Below are positions 1 through 9,768 of a stretch of 64,000 nucleotides of DNA, piece by piece. The DNA lies in contig NZ_PIOB01000010.1 in NCBI RefSeq assembly GCF_002909255.1, positions 111,289 through 175,288 on the forward strand, in the 5' to 3' direction. The notes beneath the pieces are model-generated. The model searched no databases. It had not been told where the DNA came from and was given only the letters and a program-made list of their open reading frames with translations. Positions within the stretch are counted from its first letter, which is position 1; each line of letters opens with the position of its first letter. This DNA is from Arenibacter hampyeongensis (lineage in GTDB: Bacteria > Bacteroidota > Bacteroidia > Flavobacteriales > Flavobacteriaceae). The translations under genes and the position numbers were made by a program.

Positions 1-808
<808 letters not shown>

Positions 809-1008
809 TTATCTCCTAATTGAGTCTGGAATGTATAGTCGAACCCTTGACTCCCCTACTAATTATTCATCTCAAACAAAGGTAGTATGTCAATAACCCA
901 AAAAGCATACCCAGATTACGGATATACCTACCATGATTACAGATTTCGAATAAGAAGCTTGATTTACTGGTAATCAATGGCTTATCTTTAACAAAAAATT
1001 ACAAGTCC

Positions 1009-1920
1009 ATGAAAAATGTACTGCACATCAATACGGTTGGTGATTACCTTAATTTGAGAAATCAAGAGGTTTTGCATCCATTGGTGGGTATCGTTGATTT
1101 TGAGGAGGTGAACAAGAAAGGATATGTGAACAAAGATTATGATGCCTTTCATTTTCATTGCTATGCTATTTTCTTGAAGGATGCCAAGGGGTGCAAACTG
1201 CATTATGGAGGCAAACCCTACGATTATGACGAGGGAACCCTGGTCTTTATGGCTCCCAACCAGACCATAGAGCTTGGCGGTTTTGATCCCGATTACGTGC
1301 CCAAAGGCTATGCGATGCTGTTTCATCCAGACTTATTATTGGGTGCCGAATTGGGGAAAAAGATACATAGCTACACTTTTTTCTCCTATTCAAGCAACGA
1401 GGCACTTCATCTCTCTGCCAAAGAACGGAAAGTGATTCTGAGCTTGGTTGAAAAAATACAATTTGAACTGGATCAGAACCTCGACAAGCACAGCAAAAAA
1501 CTGATCGTGGCCAATATAGAACTCTTTTTGGATTACTGCACCCGTTTTTATGACCGCCAATTCTTGACCCGTGAATTTGAAAATCACGGTTCTCTGGAGA
1601 AGTTCGATAATTTATTGAACGACTATTTTTCATCGGATAAGCCGCAAAAACTTGGCACTCCATCGGTAGGCTATTTTGCAGACCATTTGCATTTATCTTC
1701 CAATTATTTTGGGGATTTGATTAAAAAGGAGACAGGGAAATCAGCACAGGAATATATTCAGAATAAACTTATTGAAGTGGCAAAAGAAAGGGTATTCGAC
1801 CCAAATAAATCGGTCAGTGAGATTGCTTATGAACTAGGTTTTAAATATCCGCAGCATTTTACGAGGCTTTTCAAACAACGTGTAGGGCGTTCGCCGAGTG
1901 AATTTAGGAATTTGAATTGA
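1009..1920 (+). CDS. AraC-family transcriptional regulator
   Basis: 303-residue regulator. Residues 1-190 form an effector-binding cupin-like region (a His-rich strand with YDAFHFHCYAIF, then EGTLVFMAPNQ). Residues 205-300 hold the two helix-turn-helix motifs of the AraC family, with the typical second-helix sequence SVSEIAYELGFKYPQHFTRL followed by GRSPSEFR. No signal peptide. It is divergently oriented to the aldo/keto reductase, the common arrangement for an AraC activator and its target, so the reductase is the most likely target (inference). It is separated from the fucose genes by the recombinase and tRNA, so a role in glycan use is not indicated. Confidence 0.93.
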   Translation: MKNVLHINTVGDYLNLRNQEVLHPLVGIVDFEEVNKKGYVNKDYDAFHFHCYAIFLKDAKGCKLHYGGKPYDYDEGTLVFMAPNQTIELGGFDPDYVPKGYAMLFHPDLLLGAELGKKIHSYTFFSYSSNEALHLSAKERKVILSLVEKIQFELDQNLDKHSKKLIVANIELFLDYCTRFYDRQFLTREFENHGSLEKFDNLLNDYFSSDKPQKLGTPSVGYFADHLHLSSNYFGDLIKKETGKSAQEYIQNKLIEVAKERVFDPNKSVSEIAYELGFKYPQHFTRLFKQRVGRSPSEFRNLN

Positions 1921-2338
1921 GTTTCGACTAGTTTCGATGTATATGAAAATCAGATGGATTCATTCAGAAAGGGATAGGAAATAACGATAACAACATATGC
2001 CTACTCCAACAAGGATGTCAAAAGTAATTTAACTTTCATAGACCCGGTATTGGATCCGTGAACAAGAACGGTAATATTTTGAATTGTATTAAACAATACG
2101 GAAAACGGCCTTAAACACAGTATGTTTGTTTAAGGTAAAATTGAAGATGCTCCACCAACTAATAGGCAAACGGCAAAATATTCCTTCCTCATCCATTTTT
2201 TATGGCCAGTCGAACGATCTGTAGTTTATGTTAAAACAATTCCCAACAAACCAGCTTTTGAGGTGAGAGATGCTAAACTAGGCAATCCCATTGGAGAAAA
2301 TTATTAAATATTAAATGGTTTGGACATTTCTAAATCGA
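1921..2338. other. intergenic region, mostly empty
   Basis: 418 bases between the AraC regulator and the recombinase. No intact gene is seen. It contains one short open stretch on the plus strand (listed separately) and no clear tRNA, hairpin terminator or copy of the tRNA-Arg 3' end that could serve as the second attachment site of the recombinase. Confidence 0.5.
2134..2307 (+). pseudogene. degenerate ORF remnant
   Basis: An open frame of 57 codons between stops at 2131-2133 and 2305-2307 with no ATG near its beginning. The translation reads like a real protein tail, with VERSVVYVKTIPNKPAFEV and then AKLGNPIGENY before the stop. I do not recognise the family. It most likely marks a decayed gene in the flank of the integrated element; it could also be chance. 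Confidence 0.25.
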
Positions 2339-3607
2339 TCAGTTTTCCAATTCTGGTACACCAACTTCATTATCTACTTCCAATTTCTCCCTTAACATTT
2401 GCATATCATCGGACACCTTTCTCTCGATAACCTTGGCGTAAATCTGTGTCGTAGATAGTTTCGTATGCCCAAGCATTTTGGAAATAGTCTCAATAGGCAC
2501 TCCATTGGTCAGGGTGACAGTGGTCGCAAAAGTGTGTCGGGCCATGTGAAAGGTAAGGTTCTTATGGATTTCTGCCGGTTTGGCTATTTCCTTTAGATAG
2601 GTATTTAATTTTTGATTTGAGATTTTCGGGAACAAGGTGCCGTTCACAATAGAGCGTTTATCTTTCATATAACTTTTTATCAGGTCAAAAGCTTTTGAAA
2701 GCAACGGAATTTTGACTGCATTGCCCGTTTTTTGCCTCTTGGTAATGATCCAGTATGTTCCGTCTATTCCCAATACCACACTTTGCTTGGTCAGCAGCAT
2801 TAAATCTGCATAGCTGATACCCGTATAACAACTGAATATGAACATATCCCTTACCGTTTTTAATCGTTCGGAGTCAATATCCAATTCCTCCAAGTTCTTC
2901 AGTTCTTTGGCAGTTAAATACCCCCTGTGTGTGGGCACCAATTTTTGTTTAAATTTACGAAAAGGATCCTTGTCTATCCATTCAATTTGATATGCCAGGG
3001 TAACCATTCTGCGAAGCCGCTGTATATGTTTCATGACCGCATTATTTCCTATTTTCTTTTGATAATGCCGTGGGGTATGCCCACGGAGGAAATTCTCAAA
3101 GTTCAGGATAAACTGGTAGTCCAGTGCGGCCAGCTCAATGTTATCCAACCTGTATTCTTTTTTTAGAAAAAGTAAGATATACTTTTGGCTAATGAGGTAT
3201 AGCCGTGAAGTATTGTGATGGAGTTTGTGGAACATTTTGGCATTGTGATATTCGATAATATCCTTTATTGTGTAATGCACTACTTTAGCATCCCCAACAA
3301 ATTTGGATTTGATTATCTGGGGAGTGATACGCCTGCCCTCTGCCCTTAATTCCTGATAGCATTGAAAAAGATTGGAATGCACCTCGTCAAGGTATTGATT
3401 GTGGTCCCGCGCATTTTTACCCGTTCCCTTTATCCTTTGCTTCTGAGGGTTCCAAAGCTGTATATCGATTCGCCTCTTAAGGCTAATATTGAGCTTTTTC
3501 CCATCTACGGTTATTCTTGCATAGAGCGGAGCAAGGTTGTTCTTGGTTCTTTTAGCGTATATCCAGAATAGGATAGAAAATGTTGTGGTAGAGCGCATAA
3601 CAATCAT
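2339..3607 (-). CDS. tyrosine recombinase (integrase), IntDOT-like
   Basis: 422-residue site-specific recombinase. Residues 1-90 are the arm-binding domain of the Bacteroidota transposon integrases (TTTFSILFWIYAKRTKNNLA). About 110-210 is the core-binding SAM-like domain and 230-400 the catalytic domain. Visible catalytic residues are Lys290, His354 and Arg357 (HMARH), His381 (MLGHT) and Tyr390 (TTQIYAKV). The first Arg of the canonical TGxR box is Ser265 (YTGISYADL). This substitution is known from IntDOT of the conjugative transposon CTnDOT, so it does not mean inactivity. The gene starts about 230 bases from the 3' end of tRNA-Arg, the classic integration position. No excisionase or mobilisation gene is seen nearby, so it may be a left-over end of an integrative element. 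Confidence 0.93.
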   Translation of the reverse strand: MIVMRSTTTFSILFWIYAKRTKNNLAPLYARITVDGKKLNISLKRRIDIQLWNPQKQRIKGTGKNARDHNQYLDEVHSNLFQCYQELRAEGRRITPQIIKSKFVGDAKVVHYTIKDIIEYHNAKMFHKLHHNTSRLYLISQKYILLFLKKEYRLDNIELAALDYQFILNFENFLRGHTPRHYQKKIGNNAVMKHIQRLRRMVTLAYQIEWIDKDPFRKFKQKLVPTHRGYLTAKELKNLEELDIDSERLKTVRDMFIFSCYTGISYADLMLLTKQSVVLGIDGTYWIITKRQKTGNAVKIPLLSKAFDLIKSYMKDKRSIVNGTLFPKISNQKLNTYLKEIAKPAEIHKNLTFHMARHTFATTVTLTNGVPIETISKMLGHTKLSTTQIYAKVIERKVSDDMQMLREKLEVDNEVGVPELEN

Positions 3608-3736
3608 CTTTAAGTTGAACTTAATTGAAGACGAAAGTCAAATCACCAAAAAAAGTTCATCTTAGACCTTGAAAATAAGTTGCTTCAAGTTACGAAAACA
3701 TTTAAAAAAAATGTTGACGATTTGTGAACTCTATCG

Positions 3737-3768
3737 TTTGATATCAAATGACATCATTTGATATCAAA
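3737..3768. repeat. perfect 15-bp inverted repeat made of two 12-bp palindromes
   Basis: TTTGATATCAAATGA, a two-base centre, then its exact reverse complement. Each arm itself contains the palindrome TTTGATATCAAA (3737-3748 and 3757-3768), so identical palindromes sit 20 bp apart, two helical turns. It lies between the recombinase start and the tRNA 3' end. This fits a cooperative dimer operator or a recombinase/excisionase arm site; the role is inferred. Confidence 0.75.
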
Positions 3769-3834
3769 ATATATCTAAAACACTGTAAATCAGTTAAATT
3801 TGTATTAATTTAACCCACTTTACAAGTTAAAAAG

Positions 3835-3906
3835 TGACCTCACCAAGAATCGAACTTGGATCTAAAGTTTAGGAAACTTCTATTCTATCCGTTGAACTAT
3901 GAGGCC
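3835..3906 (-). tRNA. tRNA-Arg (anticodon CCU)
   Basis: Read on the minus strand, 72 nt fold fully by eye: acceptor GGCCTCA with TGAGGTC (one G-U), D stem GTTC/GAAT with a GG in its loop, anticodon stem GAAGT/ACTTT with loop TTCCTAA (anticodon CCT), four-base variable loop, T stem CCAAG/CTTGG with loop TTCGATT, discriminator A. CCA is not encoded. It decodes AGG. Its 3' end faces the recombinase gene, making it the likely attachment site. Confidence 0.95.
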
Positions 3907-4182
3907 ATTTGCAGTTCAATATTTAAAACCGCGGCTGCAAAAGTAAAATTTATTTGATAAAAAAACTCGATACTTTACGGATTGTTTTTTAATAATTCGT
4001 CAAACTCACCATATTTCCGGTCATTTTTAATATGATGGTTTTGAGAATATTGATTTACAGGAACAAAAACACCGTATACGCAGTAAACACCCTCAATTGT
4101 TAAAAAATAATATAATTGGTGCAAAATGAAGTTATTTTTTTAAATTGCTTGCTTAAACGTTTAAATTTATTCTAACAAGCTT
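3907..4182. other. leader region of the kinase/isomerase pair
   Basis: 276 AT-rich bases between the tRNA and the kinase start. Apart from the operator-like palindrome at 4153-4164, no gene or RNA structure is seen. Confidence 0.4.
4153..4164. promoter_or_regulatory. LacI-type operator candidate
   Basis: TTAAACGTTTAA is a perfect 12-bp palindrome with the central CG typical of LacI/GalR operators. It lies 18 bases before the kinase ATG, well placed to block transcription or early elongation. The LacI-family gene at 25310 is the only candidate regulator of that family in the window; the link is inferred. Confidence 0.45.
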
Positions 4183-5868
4183 ATGAAGAATCGGAAATAT
4201 ACCATAGGAATTGACTTTGGAACAGATTCCGTAAGGACTATAGTTATCGATTCCAGTAATGGGCATATTGTTGGAAATGCCATTGCCAAATACGAAAGAT
4301 GGGCCAAGGGGATGTACTGCAACCCTTCAGCCAATCAATTTAGACAACACCCATTGGACCATATTGAAAGCTTAAAGCACGCTATCAAAGATATAATCCA
4401 TACACTTTCATCAGAAATTATAAATGGCATTGCTGCAATTTCCGTGGCCACTACCGGCTCAACACCCATTGCAGTCAATGAAGAAGGGGTACCCCTGGCA
4501 CTGCTCCCCGGTTTTGATGAAAATCCCCATGCAATGTTTATCTTATGGAAAGATCATACGGCCGTTGGGGAAGCCAAGGAGATAAACGAATTGGCTCACC
4601 ATAAAAGCAGCATTGACTATACCAAATACAGTGGTGGGGAGTATTCCTCTGAATGGTTCTGGGCCAAAATCCTGCATACCCTTCGCGTAGATAAAAACGT
4701 ACGTGAAGCAGCTCACTCCTGGGTGGAGCACTGTGACTGGATTCCAGCCATGCTCACCGGAAATACAGACCTTACTACCCTAAAAAGAAGTAGGTGCGCT
4801 GCCGGACATAAGGCTATGTGGCATGCAGATTGGAATGGTCTACCGGCAGATGACTTTTGGACACAATTAGACCCCTTATTGTCTGGTTTAAGAGACAGAC
4901 TTTACACAGACACTTATACTTCTGACCATATTGCTGGAACCATTTCAGAGGAATGGTCGCAACTACTGGGCCTACCTAAGGATGTGGTGATTGGCGTAGG
5001 CTCTTTTGATGCCCACATTGGTGCCATTGGAGGTGCCATTAAGCCTTATCATATGGTGAAAGTGATTGGCACCTCTACCTGCGATATGATCGTTGCCCCC
5101 AAGTCTGAAATAGGCAACAAGGCAATTCACGGAATATGTGGGCAGGTCGATGGTTCGATCCTTCCCAACATGATTGGTCTTGAAGCCGGTCAATCTGCTT
5201 TTGGCGATCTATATGCATGGTATAGGGATATTCTGATGTGGCCAGCAAACAAAATTATTAGAGACAGCAAGTTATTGGACGAAGCTACCAAAGGAGCCTT
5301 ATTGGAAGAAATGGCAGAGGGAATTCTTGCCGAACTATCTGTGGCCGCAAGTAAAATAGAGATCGAGGAGTCGGGAATAATTGCATTGGACTGGATGAAC
5401 GGCAGAAGAACGCCCAATTCCAACCAAAATCTAAAAGGAGCCCTACAAGGCCTAACCTTGGGCACCACCGCTCCTAATATCTTTAGGGCATTGGTAGAAG
5501 CTACAGCCTTTGGCTCAAAAAAAATAATTGAACAATTCCAGGATGAAGGTGTGCGTATAGACGGTGTTATTGCCATTGGTGGGGTTGCCCAAAAATCGGA
5601 ATTCGTTATGCAAATTTTGGCCGACGTCCTAAATTTCCCGATCAGGATTATTAAATCTGAACAAACCTGTGCTCTGGGCGCTGCCATGGCAGCTGCGGTA
5701 GTCGCTGGCATCTATGATTCCATTATGGACGCCCAAGAGGCAATGGGCAGCGGATTTCAAAAAGAATACTACCCCATACCAGAAAATGTAGATAGATATA
5801 AATCCTTATATACCCAATACTCATCCTTTGCAGACTTTGTAGAAACCCAACAATTACGGGGGGTTTAA
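4183..5868 (+). CDS. araB: FGGY-family kinase, ribulokinase type
   Basis: 561-residue cytoplasmic sugar kinase, close to the 560-570 residues usual for ribulokinase. The N-terminal phosphate loop is IGIDFGTDSVRTIVID (about 8-23). Ribulokinase-specific stretches follow: DWIPAMLTGN, RSRCAAGHKAMWH, VKVIGTSTCDMIV, GLEAGQSAFGDLYAWY and ALDWMNGRRTPN. The C-terminal FGGY signature region is near GGVAQKSEFVMQILADVL. AraB enzymes phosphorylate ribulose to the 5-phosphate. Here it is followed 67 bases on by L-fucose isomerase, so it may act on L-fuculose or, perhaps better, on D-ribulose made from D-arabinose by the isomerase. No L-fuculose-1-phosphate aldolase is in the window. A LacI-type palindrome lies directly upstream. 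Family is clear, substrate is not. Confidence 0.9.
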   Translation: MKNRKYTIGIDFGTDSVRTIVIDSSNGHIVGNAIAKYERWAKGMYCNPSANQFRQHPLDHIESLKHAIKDIIHTLSSEIINGIAAISVATTGSTPIAVNEEGVPLALLPGFDENPHAMFILWKDHTAVGEAKEINELAHHKSSIDYTKYSGGEYSSEWFWAKILHTLRVDKNVREAAHSWVEHCDWIPAMLTGNTDLTTLKRSRCAAGHKAMWHADWNGLPADDFWTQLDPLLSGLRDRLYTDTYTSDHIAGTISEEWSQLLGLPKDVVIGVGSFDAHIGAIGGAIKPYHMVKVIGTSTCDMIVAPKSEIGNKAIHGICGQVDGSILPNMIGLEAGQSAFGDLYAWYRDILMWPANKIIRDSKLLDEATKGALLEEMAEGILAELSVAASKIEIEESGIIALDWMNGRRTPNSNQNLKGALQGLTLGTTAPNIFRALVEATAFGSKKIIEQFQDEGVRIDGVIAIGGVAQKSEFVMQILADVLNFPIRIIKSEQTCALGAAMAAAVVAGIYDSIMDAQEAMGSGFQKEYYPIPENVDRYKSLYTQYSSFADFVETQQLRGV

Positions 5869-5935
5869 GGTTACAACTTAATCACCAATACATCCAGTAA
5901 AAACATAAGCTATTAATAGAAATAAAAATTAAGTA

Positions 5936-7717
5936 ATGCAAAACAAGCACAACCATTTAGGAGCAATACCCAAAATAGGAATAAGACCAGTAATCGATGC
6001 CCGTTTAGGAGGCATTAGGGAGTCATTGGAGCAGACCACCATGGGCATGGCGCAACGAGTCGCCGATTTTCTTTCCACCAACCTTAAGAACTACAACGGA
6101 ACACCAGTAGAATGTGTCATTGCAGACACCACCATTGGGCGGGTGCCGGAAGCACAAAAATGTGAGGAAAAATTTCTAAGGGAGGGCGTTGGACTCTCTA
6201 TCACAGTAACTTCATGTTGGTGTTATGGAACGGAAACCATAGATATGAACCCCACCCGCCCAAAAGCCATATGGGGATTTAACGGAACGGAAAGACCAGG
6301 AGCGGTTTACTTGGCGGCCGCCTTGGCCGGACATGCACAAAAAGGGGTACCTGCCTTTAGTATCTATGGAAAGGAAGTACAAGATAGCGATGACGAGAAC
6401 ATCCCAGAGGATGTTCAAAAACTGTTATTGCAATTTACCAAAGCCGGACTTGCCGTTGCCATGATGAACGGTAAATCGTACCTATCCCTAGGTTCTGTTT
6501 CCATGGGGATAGCCGGTTCCATTGTCAATGAAAGTTTTTTTCAGGATTATCTTGGGATGAGGAACGAATATGTGGATATGAGCGAGGTAAACCGTAGGAT
6601 GCAGCACAATATTTTTGACCCGGAAGAATTTACAAAAGCCTTGAAATGGACCAAAGAGAACTGCAAGGAAGGCAAAAATTACAATGCCAAAGACCTACAG
6701 AAATCAAGGGAACGTATGGATGAAGAGTGGGAGACCGTTGTTAAAATGACCTTAATTTCCAGAGATTTAATGATAGGCAATCCTAAACTGGCAGCATTGG
6801 GATTTGGGGAGGAAGCCTTGGGCCACGGTGCCATTGCAGCAGGATTCCAAGGTCAAAGGCAATGGAACGATTATATGCCCAATGGCGACTTTATGGAAGC
6901 CATCCTAAACTCTTCCTTTGATTGGAGTGGAATTCGCCCTCCTTTTATGATGGCCACCGAAAATGATAGCCTTAACGGCATTTCCATGCTTTTTGGTTAT
7001 CTATTGACCAATCAGGCGCAGATGTTCTCCGATGTAAGAACCTTTTGGAGTCCAGCTTCCATAGAAAGGGTCACTGGTCATAAGCTACAGGGTAAAGCAG
7101 CCAATGGAATAATCCATTTGATCAATTCGGGTTCTTCAACCTTGGATGGTACCGGACAACAGCAAATAAATGGAAAACCAGCCATGAAACCGTTCTGGGA
7201 AATTTCCGAATCGGAAGCTGCAAAATGTCTGGAAGCCACAGATTGGCCACCGGCTATGTATGAATATTTTGGAGGCGGGGGATACTCCTCCCATTTTGTT
7301 ACCAAAGGTGACATGCCCGTAACCATGTGCAGAATCAATGTGATTAAAGGATTGGGACCCGTAATGCAAATTGTTGAAGGTTGGACGGTAGCTCTACCTG
7401 AAGAAGTACATAAAACTTTGGACGAAAGGACTAATCCAACTTGGCCCACAACTTGGTTTGCACCCAGATTGAATCAGGATCAAGCATTTAAGGATGTCTA
7501 CAGTGTTATGAATAATTGGGGAGCAAACCATGGGGCTTTCAGCTATGGTCATTTTGGGGACGAAATAATAACGCTTTGTTCCATGCTTAGGATTCCTGTA
7601 AATATGCACAATGTTGAACCTGAAAGAATATTTAGACCCAAGGATTGGGCTTCTTTTGGCATGGATCAGGAAGCAGCCGATTACAGGGCATGTGAGAATT
7701 ACGGTCCACTCTATTAA
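5936..7717 (+). CDS. fucI: L-fucose isomerase
   Basis: 593-residue Mn-dependent ketol isomerase converting L-fucose to L-fuculose, and also D-arabinose to D-ribulose (known for the family). Length matches the E. coli enzyme (591). The start [19 protein letters not shown] and the segment [19 protein letters not shown] are family hallmarks. Metal ligands can be placed: Glu342 (MATEND) and Asp366 (FSDVRTFW), 24 residues apart as Glu337/Asp361 in E. coli, and His532 in [14 protein letters not shown] (E. coli His528). No signal peptide, so cytoplasmic. Probably cotranscribed with the kinase upstream. All key residues are present and nothing is truncated. A near-palindrome GTTGAAC-AATT-GTTTAAC follows the stop at 7749-7766. 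Confidence 0.96.
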   Translation: MQNKHNHLGAIPKIGIRPVIDARLGGIRESLEQTTMGMAQRVADFLSTNLKNYNGTPVECVIADTTIGRVPEAQKCEEKFLREGVGLSITVTSCWCYGTETIDMNPTRPKAIWGFNGTERPGAVYLAAALAGHAQKGVPAFSIYGKEVQDSDDENIPEDVQKLLLQFTKAGLAVAMMNGKSYLSLGSVSMGIAGSIVNESFFQDYLGMRNEYVDMSEVNRRMQHNIFDPEEFTKALKWTKENCKEGKNYNAKDLQKSRERMDEEWETVVKMTLISRDLMIGNPKLAALGFGEEALGHGAIAAGFQGQRQWNDYMPNGDFMEAILNSSFDWSGIRPPFMMATENDSLNGISMLFGYLLTNQAQMFSDVRTFWSPASIERVTGHKLQGKAANGIIHLINSGSSTLDGTGQQQINGKPAMKPFWEISESEAAKCLEATDWPPAMYEYFGGGGYSSHFVTKGDMPVTMCRINVIKGLGPVMQIVEGWTVALPEEVHKTLDERTNPTWPTTWFAPRLNQDQAFKDVYSVMNNWGANHGAFSYGHFGDEIITLCSMLRIPVNMHNVEPERIFRPKDWASFGMDQEAADYRACENYGPLY

Positions 7718-7805
7718 TTGAAAATGTGAGTTTGATTGATCCTTTATGGTTGAACAATTGTTTAACATAATGTTGTCCGGTCGAGGGATCAGACAAAAAA
7801 AATCA

Positions 7806-7862
7806 CAAGTGACTAAAATGACATTATTTCAAAAATTTGATTTTGAGGTACATAATAAAGAC
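7806..7862 (+). repeat. 57-bp direct repeat, copy 1
   Basis: Starts CAAGTGACTAAAATGACATT and matches 8031-8087 with roughly eight mismatches over 57 bases. The copies are 225 bases apart start to start. Confidence 0.8.
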
Positions 7863-8030
7863 GACAATTGTAGAGTGATAGTTGAAGGTTTCTAGGTCGT
7901 CCTTTCGAATGAATGTCAGAAATCGCACATCTAGCACCCGACAAGTATGTGCGACTTCTCGTCGTCCCGAAAAGGGACTCTGTCGAAGTGACTACCGTAG
8001 TTCAATCCAAATTAGAATGGAAATAATTTT

Positions 8031-8087
8031 CAAGCGACTAAAATGACATTATTTCAAAACATTGATTTTAGGACGCATAATAAAAAC
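8031..8087 (+). repeat. 57-bp direct repeat, copy 2
   Basis: Starts CAAGCGACTAAAATGACATT. Partner of the copy at 7806. The pair brackets about 168 bases that include the GTCCC-GAAAA-GGGAC hairpin, as a duplicated or small non-autonomous element might. Confidence 0.8.
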
Positions 8088-8176
8088 CTAAATAGTTGTA
8101 AATCATGTAATAATGAATAATATAGAAAGAAGAGCGGCGCAGCCAGAAATCCTTAACCACAGAATAGGACCGAACC

Positions 8177-8362
8177 GTAAATGTAACGATTTACATTTAC
8201 GTCGAGGGGCCAGCTGGTGCGTTTGGAAAGCTCCGAGATCAGGAGTCCCAATAAGGGACGACGCGGAGTTTCGTATACAGTTTTTCGACCTAGTTGTCGA
8301 AAAAATTCCTTGGTTAAGGCGCCTTTTCCTTTGGTTCGTTTTCTTTGGGCGAGCAAAGAAAA
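8177..8362. repeat. cluster of three hairpins
   Basis: Three perfect inverted repeats in 186 bases: GTAAATGTAA/TTACATTTAC with a 4-base loop (8177-8200), TTTTTCGAC/GTCGAAAAA with a 6-base loop (8281-8304), and TTTTCTTTG/CAAAGAAAA with a 6-base loop (8339-8362). The stretch is richer in G and C than the DNA around it. It resembles a dispersed intergenic repeat or a structured RNA; which one cannot be told from one copy. Confidence 0.65.
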
Positions 8363-8507
8363 TGAACATATATAAGTGACTTCGAGACCAGAGAAATTTT
8401 ATTTTAAATCGAACTCACATTGAAAGGAAGCATTAGGGGAAATTAGCAACCATATTCTCTATATTGAGGAAACAATTTACATACCCAGTCAACAAATATT
8501 TTATACA

Positions 8508-9692
8508 ATGAAAACAAAATTCCATTGGATTACAATACTTATGTCACTGTTCTTGACAACGAATTTCTATGGTCAGGTTGACCAGGAAAATGTTAAGCAT
8601 GTAAAAGTATACTATGAGCCGGGCATGTTCGGGGGCTGGCCGGCAAATCATGGTGTATGGAATTGGGGCAATGAAATTTTGGTAGGATTTTCCAAGGGAC
8701 ACTACAAGGATTTGGGACCAGACCGACATAATTTCGACAAAGAAAATCCAGAGCTTCATGTGCTGGCCCGAAGTCTTAATGGCGGGGAGAACTGGACTAT
8801 AGAAGACCCTGGGGCATTAGACGGAGATCTCGTAGTTCCTGATAATGGGAGTTATCATGGGCAAATGAGAAAGGACGTAAAAGCTCCTGAACCAGTTTCT
8901 GTGAAACCCATAAACTTTAATGACCCCAATCTGGCCTTTACGGTACGCATGACGGACCACCACGGTGCCGAATCCCGCATTTGGCATTCCTACAACAGGG
9001 GACGTGATTGGGAAGGCCCGTATAACTTGCCAAATTTTAATACGCCTGGTATTGGAGCACGAACCGACTACATTATTGATGGCAAAAATGAGTGCATGCT
9101 ATTTCTTACGGCGGCCAAAGCCAACGGAAAAGAGGGTCGCGTTTTGTGTATAAAAACAACTGATGGTGGTAAAAATTGGAACTTCGTTTCATGGATCGGA
9201 CCTGAACCAGCTGGATTTTCCATCATGCCCGCCTCCGTAAGATTATCCGACAAAGAAATTTTGGTAACTACTCGCAGAAGGGAGGAATCAGGACAATTTA
9301 TCGATGCCTACCTTTCCCAAGATAATGGATTAACTTGGAGCCCCTTGGCCAACCCAGTAGAAAATTGCGGACAGGGCAATCCCCCCGCCATGGTGAAAAT
9401 GACAGACGGAAGAATATGCCTGATCTATGGTTACAGGGCATTGGAAGTAGATATCAAAAACAACCGGGACAAGAGTGAAATCAGGGCAAAAATTAGCAAT
9501 GACAATGGGCGCACATGGAGCAAAGATTATGTGCTGCGCGACGACGGTTCCGGAAAAGATCTTGGCTACCCCAGGGTAGTGCAACGAACAGACGGTAAAA
9601 TAGTGGCCCTATATTATTTTATGGACAAGAACACAGGCCCGGAACGCTATATTGCGGCCACCATTTGGGATCCTCCATCAATTGAAGATTAA
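8508..9692 (+). CDS. secreted sialidase-fold (BNR/Asp-box) beta-propeller
   Basis: 394 residues with a Sec signal peptide (about 1-23, cleavage after TTNFYGQ). The mature protein is a predicted six-bladed propeller of the sialidase superfamily. Four Asp-box-like turns are visible: LNGGENW, TDGGKNW, QDNGLTW and NDNGRTW. Marked segments are FGGWPANHGVWNWGNEI near the N-terminus and GYPRVVQRTDGKIVALYY near the end. Proteins of this type are often named exo-alpha-sialidase, but the Arg-Ile-Pro signature of true GH33 sialidases is not evident, so the sugar is unknown. It opens a plus-strand run of export-type enzymes with three other propellers and sulfatases. Likely a periplasmic or surface exo-glycosidase or a lyase. 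Confidence 0.8.
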   Translation: MKTKFHWITILMSLFLTTNFYGQVDQENVKHVKVYYEPGMFGGWPANHGVWNWGNEILVGFSKGHYKDLGPDRHNFDKENPELHVLARSLNGGENWTIEDPGALDGDLVVPDNGSYHGQMRKDVKAPEPVSVKPINFNDPNLAFTVRMTDHHGAESRIWHSYNRGRDWEGPYNLPNFNTPGIGARTDYIIDGKNECMLFLTAAKANGKEGRVLCIKTTDGGKNWNFVSWIGPEPAGFSIMPASVRLSDKEILVTTRRREESGQFIDAYLSQDNGLTWSPLANPVENCGQGNPPAMVKMTDGRICLIYGYRALEVDIKNNRDKSEIRAKISNDNGRTWSKDYVLRDDGSGKDLGYPRVVQRTDGKIVALYYFMDKNTGPERYIAATIWDPPSIED

Positions 9693-9768
9693 ATTTCATA
9701 CTTATAAACATACATCCTGATATAAGTTCCCATTTATTGAATACAATTAAGTAAAACAACAGACAACT

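Larger units (their letters stand above)
7718..8507. other. 790-base structured non-coding region
   Basis: No credible gene. It holds two copies of a 57-bp direct repeat, a hairpin with outer ACTTC/GAAGT and inner GTCCC/GGGAC arms (about 7952-7987), and a run of three strong hairpins at 8177-8362, all listed separately. Open frames on both strands around 8103-8380 overlap each other and the hairpins and are judged spurious. Confidence 0.6.

Noticed and set aside
2339..3607. Recombinase as an inactive pseudogene because of the missing first Arg
   Set aside because: The Ser at this place is known from active IntDOT-type enzymes, and Lys, both His, Arg and Tyr are present.
8103..8379. Open frames of 67-88 codons on both strands
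   Set aside because: They overlap each other and three perfect hairpins; composition reflects the repeat element, not coding sequence.
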